Part shown: piece after piece, positions 1 through 5,932 of the stretch
Position numbering within the stretch: the first letter of the stretch is position 1
How the letters are laid out: every line of letters begins with the position of its first letter
Origin: an uncultured Senegalimassilia sp.
GTDB taxonomy: Bacteria > Actinomycetota > Coriobacteriia > Coriobacteriales > Eggerthellaceae
Direction of reading: 5' to 3'
Assembly: GCF_934632265.1 (NCBI RefSeq)
Contig: NZ_CAKTYH010000014.1
Coordinates: forward strand, 1 to 26,591
Length of the DNA stretch: 26,591 nt
Notes under the pieces: model-generated
Seen by the model: only the letters and a program-made list of their open reading frames with translations
Database searches by the model: none
Told to the model about the DNA's origin: nothing
Translations under genes and position numbers: made by a program

Positions 1-1
1 C

Positions 2-79
2 GGGAAGATCGCCGTCGGGTTTCACGCGCCACGTTTTCTGCTCCAGCTTATTGACATGCAAACGCCTACGCTGCCATGA
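2..79 (+). CDS. Possible 3' end of an unidentified upstream gene (partial)
   Basis: A 25-codon open frame enters from the left edge and stops with TGA. Its residues include GKIAVGFHAPRF and LLQLIDMQ, and third positions are moderately GC-rich, so it looks more coding-like than the other two plus frames. A strong plus-strand terminator begins 34 bases after the stop, which fits a gene ending here. The fragment is too short to assign a family. It could also be chance, because all three plus frames stop before the terminator. Confidence 0.3.
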   Translation, partial: GKIAVGFHAPRFLLQLIDMQTPTLP

Positions 80-112
80 TGTTCTCTGCTGGAAAAAACA
101 ATTGGTTTTGTA

Positions 113-150
113 AGGGCGTGTCCGCGAAGTCGGATGCGCCCTAGTTTTTT
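113..150 (+). terminator. Rho-independent terminator
   Basis: A 12-bp stem (AGGGCGTGTCCG paired with CGGATGCGCCCT, two G-U wobbles) with loop CGAAGT is followed after AG by six T. This is a well-formed intrinsic terminator on the plus strand, and it probably ends a gene located to the left of the window. Confidence 0.75.
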
Positions 151-163
151 GCTCCGAGTATGC

Positions 164-234
164 GCGGGGTGAACAGGAGACGGAGGTGTGTTCACCCGAT
201 ACATGAACAGACCTCCGTCCCCTGTTCACTCCGC
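164..234. repeat. REP-like palindrome, family A (complete copy)
   Basis: Two 31-bp arms (164-194 and 204-234) are inverted copies with 28 of 31 positions identical, separated by 9 bases. The arm core is TGAACAGGGGACGGAGGT. Related arms occur near 3884-3968, 4008-4034, 5827-5853 and 21576-21722. The form (short GC-rich inverted pairs between genes) resembles REP/BIME elements that are moved by RAYT-type Y1 transposases; no such transposase is in the window. Confidence 0.75.
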
Positions 235-284
235 GAGGATACCGCGTCGCAATCGGGCAAAATCCGTCCTTTCTTGCTTTCCGC

Positions 285-412
285 TTGTTAGGAACCGTTA
301 GCGAGCAACACTCGATACAGAAAGGGCTGCCAAGCACCCTTGGCAGCCCTTTTGCTAACGGACTAATACTAACGATTGCAAACTTTGCTAACAGAACCTG
401 AAAATGCTAACG
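285..412. promoter_or_regulatory. Cluster of TGCTAAC motifs
   Basis: Motifs close to TGCTAACG occur at 353-360, 367-374, 386-393 and 405-412 on the plus strand, spaced 14, 19 and 19 bases, with reverse copies at 286-292 (TGTTAGG) and 296-303 (CGTTAGCG). The group lies on both sides of a hairpin. It may be an operator array or a decayed tandem repeat. No gene with a clear ribosome site follows it, so its target is unknown. Confidence 0.35.
321..354. terminator. Perfect 13-bp hairpin, terminator-like
   Basis: AAGGGCTGCCAAG pairs perfectly with CTTGGCAGCCCTT across a 5-base loop (about CACCC), ending in four T on the plus strand and three on the minus strand. It could terminate transcripts from either direction. 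On the minus strand it lies about 200 bases beyond the stop of the aminotransferase-like gene, whose transcript might end here. Confidence 0.55.
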
Positions 413-559
413 CGCGCAAACTCAAATGAAGGATGCTATCCAGTAGTGAACGGAAGGGTGGAGGGCGACGGCCATAGCATTATTCGCATCAAGCCCGACG
501 CTCTCGAAGCCACGGTTAGCACTCTCACGAGCCTCCCGTCCCTAGCGCAACCCTGTGCG

Positions 560-1297
560 CTACGAAGCGAAGCGGGCGGCGAACGGTACGGGTGATGCGG
601 CTGCCGAGGGCAGAACCGTCACATACGGCGCCATGGCGGGCGCATATGCGGCGTTGGCTTCGCGAAGAGCGCGGCGGACGCCGGCGACAACGTCGCCGTG
701 ATCGGCCATCCCCGGCGTCAGCGCGACATAGCCGGCGGGCTCCCCGGCAACGGAAGCCGACACGTCGGACGAGCGCACCACCGCGGAATTGCGATAGAAA
801 GCAGGCCACCAAGGGTTTTGCGCTCCGTCGTTCGCCATGTCGTGCTGCGCCTCATCGGCAAGCAGCATGATCGCATGGCCGAACGCACGCTGAGCGCGGA
901 ACAGCGCACCGGCGATGCCGTCGGCGACAGCTTCCGGATACGCCATGGCGTCCGGATCGTTCGGCGTGCCCACAATGGCCAGCTTCGTGCGCGGGGTGAG
1001 CGCACACTCAAGCGCAACAAAGTCGGGCAGCATCGTTTCCTCATCAAGCGGAACCTCTACCAGGCGAGCGCCCCGATCCTCGACGAGCGCACGATACATC
1101 TGGCCGCAAGGTGCAAACGCGACCACTTCGTCTTCGGGCTCGAGCACCGCGTCCATAAACGCGTTGATGGCACTATCGGCCCCGGCTGCCATGACGATGT
1201 CGGAAGCGGCATAGGAGGTGCCGAAACGACACTCCAGCGAAGCGGCAACAGCCGACGCCGCACCAACACGTTCTTTCGTGAACTGTGAAACGAGCAT
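560..1297 (-). CDS. Shortened aminotransferase-fold protein lacking PLP-binding residues
   Basis: The 245-residue product follows the fold-type I aminotransferases (class I/II, about 390-400 residues) from the phosphate-binding region (AAGADSAINAF) through the large domain, but lacks roughly the first 60-90 residues and the C-terminal small domain. Against the family pattern, SPNNP[ST]G reads TPNDPDA, ADEPY reads ADEAQ, and SxSKxxSLxGERIGY reads SSDVSASVAGEPAGY. The Asn, Tyr, lysine and arginine that hold PLP are therefore Asp, Gln, Val and Pro; the Asp of ADE is kept. The start is a real one: AGGAGG lies 8 bases before the ATG. A working aminotransferase is unlikely. It is either an intact-frame pseudogene or a non-catalytic protein with a retained expression signal. 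Ends TAG inside a small palindrome. Confidence 0.7.
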   Translation of the reverse strand: MLVSQFTKERVGAASAVAASLECRFGTSYAASDIVMAAGADSAINAFMDAVLEPEDEVVAFAPCGQMYRALVEDRGARLVEVPLDEETMLPDFVALECALTPRTKLAIVGTPNDPDAMAYPEAVADGIAGALFRAQRAFGHAIMLLADEAQHDMANDGAQNPWWPAFYRNSAVVRSSDVSASVAGEPAGYVALTPGMADHGDVVAGVRRALREANAAYAPAMAPYVTVLPSAAASPVPFAARFAS

Positions 1298-1656
1298 TTC
1301 TCTTCCCTCCTAAGCGCAATCCGCGCACTATGAGACAACCCCAGCGCATACGGCGCAGGGGACAACGCCGCCTATTCGCGACGATAACCACAACAATGGG
1401 GAAACATATCGAGCATCAAGGCATAACGCATGCCCGATGGGAGAAATCAGAGATGCTCGTGGTGAGCAGAACGCTTTCGCAACGATTGGGATTGTAGCGC
1501 ACACCGCAAGCAGAAAACACCCCTGAGCGCCGATTTCCTCGTAAGCGGCGGAGTCGGGATAACACACCGTTTCCGCAGTTCAGATGCCCCTATAACCCGA
1601 AAATAGGGATGACCCAAAAACCAAAATAGCCCTATTAGCACTAGCGTTTCGACATC
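1298..1656. other. Intergenic region with CCCTAT palindromes
   Basis: No convincing gene is seen. The right half is AT-richer than its surroundings and holds an inverted pair CCCTAT (1588-1593) / ATAGGG (1603-1608) followed by a second palindrome of the form AATAG CC CTATT near 1624-1635. A minus-strand TACAAT at 1492-1497 could be the -10 box for the downstream aminotransferase-like gene, but no good -35 box lies 16-18 bases away. Confidence 0.4.
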
Positions 1657-1658
1657 GC

Positions 1659-1684
1659 AAAAAAGGCCGCATAAGCGGCCTTTT
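1659..1684 (-). terminator. Terminator of the permease-hydrolase operon
   Basis: On the minus strand a GC-rich stem GGCCGC/GCGGCC, extended by A-T pairs, has a 4-base loop and is followed by six T. It starts about 24 bases after the hydrolase stop codon. Confidence 0.85.
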
Positions 1685-1707
1685 GAGCTCCCTGCCGCTT
1701 CCCAGCC

Positions 1708-2403
1708 CTACGCTTCACCCAACGCGGCGAGCAGTTCATCGGTGTTGATCACGTGGCAGTAGATGTTGTTGAGGATCTCCAACTCGGCTCGCTGGATCTC
1801 CTCGGTTGACGCGCGACAAGCATCCTCGATCAGCCACACTTTGAAGCTCTCGTCGGCAAGGGACCGGACGGTTCCCGACACGCATTGATCGGTCAGCACG
1901 CCCGTGCACACCGCAGTGTCGATGCCCATGTTGCGGAACAGAAGCGACAAGTTCGTTCCCGCAACCGCGCTGTCGGTCGTCTTCGTGAACACGATCTCGT
2001 CATCTTGCGGCGCAAGCTTCGGCACAATCTGCCCGACCGGATCGTCGAGCGGGACAAGCAGGTCATTGTAACCCGAGCTTCGCTGGACGAGCGACCTGTC
2101 GGACCCGTCGCGCTTCAAGCACGCGATGCGCGCGAAGTTCACGCTCATGCCGCGCTTGCGGAAGGCGGCCAGGATGCGCTCGTTGTTCGGCACAACTACT
2201 TCATCGATCGCCCGATAGAACTGCTCCCATCGCTCGGCGCGCTTGCGCTGCGCCTCCGTGGGGTCCGCAATCTCAGGACGGGTGATGAACACGTGCTGCA
2301 TATCGATGACGAGCAGCGCCGTGGTTTCGGGGTCGATCTCCACCTCGCCCCAATCGTCGTCATCTTCGTAATAGAAAGAGCAGTAGCGATCGTTAACCTT
2401 CAT
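1708..2403 (-). CDS. Isochorismatase-family cysteine hydrolase
   Basis: The 231-residue protein has the cysteine hydrolase fold of the isochorismatase/nicotinamidase superfamily. The expected catalytic triad is visible: Asp34 in LLVIDMQ, Lys141 in VFTKTTDSAVAGTNL and Cys174 in GVLTDQCVSGTVRSL. Length fits the family. The substrate cannot be told from sequence; members hydrolyse isochorismate, nicotinamide, N-carbamoyl compounds or other amides. It is the second gene of an operon with the upstream amino acid permease: only 7 bases separate them and its ribosome site (AGGTGA) overlaps the permease stop codon, so translation is probably coupled. This suggests that the permease brings in the substrate or a precursor, for example a carbamoylated amine. 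A terminator follows. Confidence 0.85.
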   Translation of the reverse strand: MKVNDRYCSFYYEDDDDWGEVEIDPETTALLVIDMQHVFITRPEIADPTEAQRKRAERWEQFYRAIDEVVVPNNERILAAFRKRGMSVNFARIACLKRDGSDRSLVQRSSGYNDLLVPLDDPVGQIVPKLAPQDDEIVFTKTTDSAVAGTNLSLLFRNMGIDTAVCTGVLTDQCVSGTVRSLADESFKVWLIEDACRASTEEIQRAELEILNNIYCHVINTDELLAALGEA

Positions 2404-2410
2404 GCTTCAC

Positions 2411-3787
2411 CTATTCCAAGACGATGGCAGCAGGCTGCGCCGCCGCATTCCGAGGAGAAACTACCGTCTCGCTTCCCTGTTCCGTCAGATACTTCGCGCG
2501 CGAACGGCGTCCCACCAGGTAATAGTAGGCAACGCCCGCCGCACACCAAACCACGCCGACAACGATAACCTGGATACCCGAGAACGCGATCGCCAACGCG
2601 TACAGAACAATGCCGATGGCGGGGATCACGGGGACAAGCGGGCAGCGGAAAGGTCTCTCAAGCTCCGGCTGCTTAACGCGCAGGTAGATGAGCAGCCCGC
2701 ACGCGAACATGTAGCATAGGCCGTAACCGAACACGCCCAGGAAGCCCGCAAGCGTCCAAGCGTCCGGAGTCACGATGGGCAGGAACGAGACCAAGATCAT
2801 GGAAACCGCCGTGGCAAGCAGTGCCGTGGTCGGGGTGCCGTTCTCATCAAGCTTCGAGAATGAACGCGGGAACCAACCCTCGCGCGCCATGGCGTACAGC
2901 ACGCGCGTCTGGCCCATAACGCCGCCGTTGGCAGTGCTCATCGAGCCGGTGAAGCAATGAATGGTCATCCACACGATGCCCGCAATGCCGAACAAAGAGC
3001 CGCCGACGACGATAAGCGGAGCATCGGTTCCCAGATCTGCGAAACCATCGGCCGGGAACAGGCCGTACAGGACCGTGGCGAAAGCACCGAACAGCACGGT
3101 AAGGAAGATAGCCGCGCCGATAAGCGCGTGAGGGATATCCTTCGTCGGGTTCTTGGATTCCTCGGTAAGGGTTGCGACAACCTCGAAACCGCAGAACGCG
3201 ATCACCACGTAAGGAAGCGTCTGCAGGAACGGCTCGACCGTGCCGTACGGGGCGAACGGCTGATAGTTGGCCGGGTCGATCATCGTCGCGCCCATCACGA
3301 CGAACAGCGCGCTCGAGGCGATAAGGATGACGCCGAACGCCGCTTCTACCAGCGCCGATAGCTTCACGCCAACCCTATTGACAGCCAAGAAGACAAGGGA
3401 GCAGACGACGGAGCCGACCCACTGCGGAATCGCAGGGACAAGCACATGAACGTAAATGCCAACCGACACAAGCTCGACGTTCAGACCGAACAGCAACGCG
3501 AACCAGTAAATCCATCCCAGCATGAAGGATACCGGATGATCCTTCCCGAACACCTGCTTCGTGTATTCCCAAATGCCGCCGCATTTCGGGAACATCGTCG
3601 CAAGCTCCGAGAACACGAAAGCCGTTGCCAACGTCGCCAAACCGCCGATAACCCAATAGCTCAGGCTTGCCATTGGTCCCGCCGCTTCCGCCGCGCCACC
3701 GACGCCGATGGCAAAACCGGATGCCACCACCGTCGCGTAGCCCGTGAGCATGAGGACGCCCTTTCCGAGCACTTTCTTCAGACCCAT
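2411..3787 (-). CDS. APC superfamily amino acid permease
   Basis: This 458-residue integral membrane protein has about twelve hydrophobic segments. It starts in the cytoplasm with GLKKVLGKGVLMLTGYATVVASGF, a variant of the first APC helix, and has the family's conserved helix 6-8 region (CGFEVVATLTEESKNPTKDIPHAL) and the loop with TRVLYAMAREGWFP. It belongs to the amino acid-polyamine-organocation transporters; the substrate is not recognisable. The C-terminal tail after the last helix is basic, then alanine-rich. GAGGGAG lies 7 bases before the ATG. The gene leads a two-gene operon with the downstream hydrolase. A 23-bp dyad 67 bases upstream of the start is a likely operator. Confidence 0.88.
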   Translation of the reverse strand: MGLKKVLGKGVLMLTGYATVVASGFAIGVGGAAEAAGPMASLSYWVIGGLATLATAFVFSELATMFPKCGGIWEYTKQVFGKDHPVSFMLGWIYWFALLFGLNVELVSVGIYVHVLVPAIPQWVGSVVCSLVFLAVNRVGVKLSALVEAAFGVILIASSALFVVMGATMIDPANYQPFAPYGTVEPFLQTLPYVVIAFCGFEVVATLTEESKNPTKDIPHALIGAAIFLTVLFGAFATVLYGLFPADGFADLGTDAPLIVVGGSLFGIAGIVWMTIHCFTGSMSTANGGVMGQTRVLYAMAREGWFPRSFSKLDENGTPTTALLATAVSMILVSFLPIVTPDAWTLAGFLGVFGYGLCYMFACGLLIYLRVKQPELERPFRCPLVPVIPAIGIVLYALAIAFSGIQVIVVGVVWCAAGVAYYYLVGRRSRAKYLTEQGSETVVSPRNAAAQPAAIVLE

Positions 3788-3854
3788 GATCTCTCCCTCT
3801 CACAGCCAGATTGAACAGGAAGAGCATATCCGCGCTTGATTTCTGGTAGATTTC

Positions 3855-3877
3855 GGTCACGTTGCATCAAAGTGACC
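3855..3877. promoter_or_regulatory. Dyad operator candidate upstream of the permease operon
   Basis: GGTCAC and GTGACC lie as perfect inverted 6-mers 11 bases apart, and inside them TTG and CAA are also symmetric, so 18 of 23 positions obey the dyad. It lies 67 bases before the permease ATG. On the minus strand TTGATG within it could be a -35 box (spacer 16 to TACCAG, a poor -10). A repressor or activator dimer site is inferred. Confidence 0.5.
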
Positions 3878-3883
3878 ACGGGC

Positions 3884-3968
3884 TGAGCAGGGGACGGAGG
3901 CGTGTTCACGGGGCAGCGTTCGGAAGCACAGAAGGCACTCGTAAACACGCCTCCGTCCCCCGTTCACA
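3884..3968. repeat. REP-like palindrome, family A (split copy)
   Basis: A left arm (3884-3909, TGAGCAGGGGACGGAGGCGT...) and an inverted right arm (3941-3968) flank a 31-base spacer. The arms share the family core seen at 164-234, with the variant GGCGTG instead of GGTGTG in both arms, so the two arms have co-varied and probably moved as a unit. Confidence 0.7.
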
Positions 3969-4007
3969 TAGCAACCAGCCACTCGAAACGTGCAGCCTCG
4001 ACTAACC

Positions 4008-4034
4008 GCGAACACACCTCCGTCCTCTGTTCGT
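4008..4034. repeat. Single family A repeat arm
   Basis: One arm of the same family (ACACACCTCCGTCCTCTGTT), right-hand orientation, without a facing partner nearby. It directly precedes the gene remnant at 4041-4184. Confidence 0.65.
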
Positions 4035-4040
4035 TCCACA

Positions 4041-4184
4041 TGGCGCGACGTCAACTGCTTCGAGAACGATTCCTGCGAAGAGCTCGGCAGGATCGACAAG
4101 ATCAAAGCCGCCATCGATTTGCGCGCCAAGGCACTGACCAAGCATGTCCGCAAGATCACCCTCGCGCAAATACAACGAGCATGA
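4041..4184 (+). pseudogene. Probable 3' gene remnant of unknown family
   Basis: About 47 codons after a repeat arm read as coding sequence: codon third positions are mostly G or C (for example GAC AAG ATC, GCC GCC ATC, CTG ACC AAG) and the peptide is helical and basic (ELGRIDKIKAAIDLRAKALT, then KHVRKITLAQIQRA) before TGA. No start codon or ribosome site fits, and the left end merges into the repeat, so this looks like the tail of a gene cut by a repeat insertion or deletion. The family is not recognised. Confidence 0.4.
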
Positions 4185-4254
4185 TAAGATGAGAATGTAC
4201 CAGCGAAGCCCGGTGGGATTAACGGTCACGGGCGGAGCCAGTACTTGCGAATTT

Positions 4255-4286
4255 AGGGGCCGGCTGCAACCGACCCCTATTATTTC
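4255..4286. terminator. Hairpin between convergent transcripts
   Basis: A 9-bp stem with one mismatch (AGGGGCCGG / CCGACCCCT) is followed on the plus strand by ATTATTT. On the minus strand it begins right after the stop codon of the small peptide gene. It may terminate both directions; the plus-strand tail is the more T-rich. Confidence 0.5.
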
Positions 4287-4405
4287 TCCTGGACTTCGTC
4301 CACTCGCTTATTTTTCTTCCGCCCACAAAGGTCGACAGCCATAAGAAGCACCGCCAACCAATTCGGCAAAACCGACAAGATGAAACTCAGAATTTCTTTC
4401 AGCAT
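4280..4405 (-). CDS. 41-residue single-helix membrane peptide, type I toxin-like form
   Basis: The peptide begins MLKEILSFILSVLPNW, continues through a hydrophobic helix to about residue 25, and ends in a charged tail (CGRKKNKRVDEVQEK). One membrane span with a basic-acidic tail is the general form of type I toxins such as Fst and Ldr, but I see no sequence identity with them. The AGGAAGAGG ribosome site ends 9 bases before the ATG; an upstream ATG in another frame lies between. The leader on the minus strand contains a CGAAGC/GCTTCG hairpin and can also pair with sequence beyond the terminator. AT-rich promoter-like DNA lies upstream. Function is unknown; a small stress or membrane-acting peptide is possible. 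Confidence 0.6.
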   Translation of the reverse strand: MLKEILSFILSVLPNWLAVLLMAVDLCGRKKNKRVDEVQEK

Positions 4406-4468
4406 AAGGCATCGCCTCTTCCTGTATAGGTCGAAGCTCCGCCCGCGTTGGGCTTCGCTGGTTGCGCT

Positions 4469-4506
4469 AGTATAGCAAGTATAGTACATACGTTCTATAT
4501 ATTGAA
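4469..4506 (-). promoter_or_regulatory. Promoter candidate of the 41-residue peptide gene
   Basis: Two minus-strand TATACT boxes (4478-4483 and 4469-4474) form a 9-bp tandem repeat. The first has TTCAAT (4501-4506) exactly 17 bases upstream. The AT-rich patch contrasts with the GC-rich surroundings. A start near 4471 would give a leader of about 65 bases. Confidence 0.5.
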
Positions 4507-4534
4507 AATCGCTGAATTTATGCTCAAATACAGA

Positions 4535-4572
4535 GAAACGCTCCCCCTGCCGATTCGGCGGAGGAGCGTTTC
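4535..4572 (-). terminator. Terminator after purM
   Basis: GAAACGCTCC / GGAGCGTTTC is a perfect 10-bp stem with a second GC-rich stem inside (CTGCCG/CGGCGG region). It lies 27 bases after the purM stop. The T-tract on the minus strand is short (TTTCTCTGTATTT). Confidence 0.75.
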
Positions 4573-4598
4573 GTTTGCTGTTATGTTAACGCTGCGTT

Positions 4599-5681
4599 TT
4601 ACCCCTGATACCCGTACAGGTTGCCTTCGCCCGTGTACTGCACCTCGCCAGTGCCGGAGATGATGCGGCCGACGCGATAGGTCTTCTCGCCGGCTTCGGC
4701 CAGAGCGGCCTCGACTTCCTCGGCGCGGGCGGGGTCCACGATCAAGATCATGCCAACGCCCATGTTGAACGTCTTGAGCGCCTGCGGCTCGGACAGCTCG
4801 GCGGCGTCACAGACGTACTTCGCCACGGCCGGCACGGGCCAGGTGCCCAGGTCCACCTGCGCGTCAACGCGCTCGTTCAGCGCGCGGTTGAGGTTCTCGG
4901 AGATGCCGCCGCCCGTGATGTGGGCCAGCGCACGCACGGCGCCCGGGCATGCCTTCAGCGTGCCGAGCACCTGCTTCACGTAGATGCGCGTAGGCGTGAG
5001 CAGCGCGTCGGCCACGGACTGGCCGCCCAGCGCCTCAACCGGCGCCAGCAGCTCTTCGCGGCTTTTGCCCTCCACGCACACCTTGCGGGCCAGCGAGTAG
5101 CCGTTGGAGTGCAGGCCCGAGGATGCCAGGCCGATGAGCACGTCGCCCTCGGACACGCTTTCGGGATCGAGCATCTTCGGCTTGTCGACAACGCCCACGG
5201 TGAAGCCGGACAGGTCGGAGTCGTCGGGGTCCATGACGCCGGGGTGCTCGGCCATCTCGCCGCCGATGAGCGCGCAGCCCGCCTGGCGGCAGCCCTCGCC
5301 GATGCCGGCGACGACCTCGGCCACGTGCTCCTTGCGCAGCTTGCCGATGGCGATGTAGTCCAGGAAGAACAACGGCTCGGCGCCGCACGCCAGGATGTCG
5401 TTGACGCACATGGCCACCAGGTCGATGCCCACCGTGCCGTGCTTGCCGGCCAGCTGGGCAACCTTGAGCTTCGTGCCCACGCCGTCGGTGCCGGAAACCA
5501 GCAGCGGCTCGGCCATGTCCTTGGCCGCCGCGATGCTGAACAGGCCGCCGAAGCCGCCGATGTCGCCAACGACCTCCGGGCGATACGTGGAGTGCACCGT
5601 CTCCTTGATGGCGTCGACGGCGCGCGCGCCCTCGGCGGTGTCCACGCCTGCTGCCTGGTACGTAACTTCCTGCTTCGTCAC
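4599..5681 (-). CDS. purM: Phosphoribosylformylglycinamidine cyclo-ligase
   Basis: PurM (AIR synthetase) closes the imidazole ring, using ATP to turn FGAM into AIR in step 5 of purine synthesis. The 360-residue protein has family motifs: AGVDTAEG near the N-terminus, GDIGGFGGLF, the glycine-rich GTDGVGTKLK at 64-73, CVNDILACGAEPLFFLDY, GGEMAEHPG, and GLHSNGYSLAR. The start is taken as GTG because AAGGAG lies 6 bases before it; an upstream ATG would add 21 unrelated residues without a ribosome site. It is downstream of purF on the same strand but 251 bases of palindromic repeats separate them. No other pur genes are in the window. Confidence 0.96.
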   Translation of the reverse strand: MTKQEVTYQAAGVDTAEGARAVDAIKETVHSTYRPEVVGDIGGFGGLFSIAAAKDMAEPLLVSGTDGVGTKLKVAQLAGKHGTVGIDLVAMCVNDILACGAEPLFFLDYIAIGKLRKEHVAEVVAGIGEGCRQAGCALIGGEMAEHPGVMDPDDSDLSGFTVGVVDKPKMLDPESVSEGDVLIGLASSGLHSNGYSLARKVCVEGKSREELLAPVEALGGQSVADALLTPTRIYVKQVLGTLKACPGAVRALAHITGGGISENLNRALNERVDAQVDLGTWPVPAVAKYVCDAAELSEPQALKTFNMGVGMILIVDPARAEEVEAALAEAGEKTYRVGRIISGTGEVQYTGEGNLYGYQG

Positions 5682-5758
5682 TGGATGCTCCTTATCTGAT
5701 AGGCGGGAACCCGACCGACCCTGCGGCCAGCGCTCCCGCACCATTAACCTTCCAAAAC

Positions 5759-5918
5759 CCGGACACTCGGGGACGTACCCCTATCTGTCCGGTTTCGCGC
5801 GAGCTGCAAGTCGCAAACGGCAAACGGCGAACACACCTCCGTCCCCCGTTCGCGCCGTTCACATGACGGCAAGCAGCCCAACTCCGGACACTTGGTCCTA
5901 CGTCCCCGAACTGTCCGG
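5759..5918. repeat. Nested palindromic repeats between purF and purM
   Basis: Two elements of a second family (B) face each other: 5759-5792 (CCGGACAC...TGTCCGG around GGGGACGTACCCC) and 5884-5918 (CCGGACAC...CTGTCCGG around CGTCCCC). Each is itself an inverted repeat, and they share the core CGGGGACGTA in opposite orientation. Between them (5827-5853) sits a single arm of family A. On the minus strand the element nearer purM is a two-level hairpin followed by GTTTT, so it might weaken purM transcription. Confidence 0.7.
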
Positions 5919-5932
5919 CGCGCGCTTGCTTG

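Larger units (their letters stand above)
4199..4462. repeat. Inverted repeats enclosing a small membrane peptide gene
   Basis: ACCAGCGAAGCCC at 4199-4211 is perfectly inverted at 4450-4462, and CGGGCGGAGC at 4229-4238 is perfectly inverted at 4436-4445. The two pairs are collinear (gaps 17 and 4 bases). They flank the 41-residue gene. In a minus-strand transcript the 5' leader could pair with the region after the gene; alternatively these are the ends of a small mobile element. Confidence 0.6.

Noticed and set aside
404..595. 63-codon plus-strand frame overlapping the aminotransferase-like gene end
   Set aside because: No ribosome site, weak codon bias, and it overlaps the gene on the other strand.
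4199..4462. A par/Fst-type antisense pair with shared direct repeats
   Set aside because: In par the repeats are direct in DNA so that convergent RNAs are complementary. Here they are inverted, which would make the two RNAs identical at these sites; only self-pairing of one long transcript is possible.
5682..5932. Purine riboswitch upstream of purM
   Set aside because: The structure here is explained by two palindrome families; no conserved purine-aptamer core is visible.
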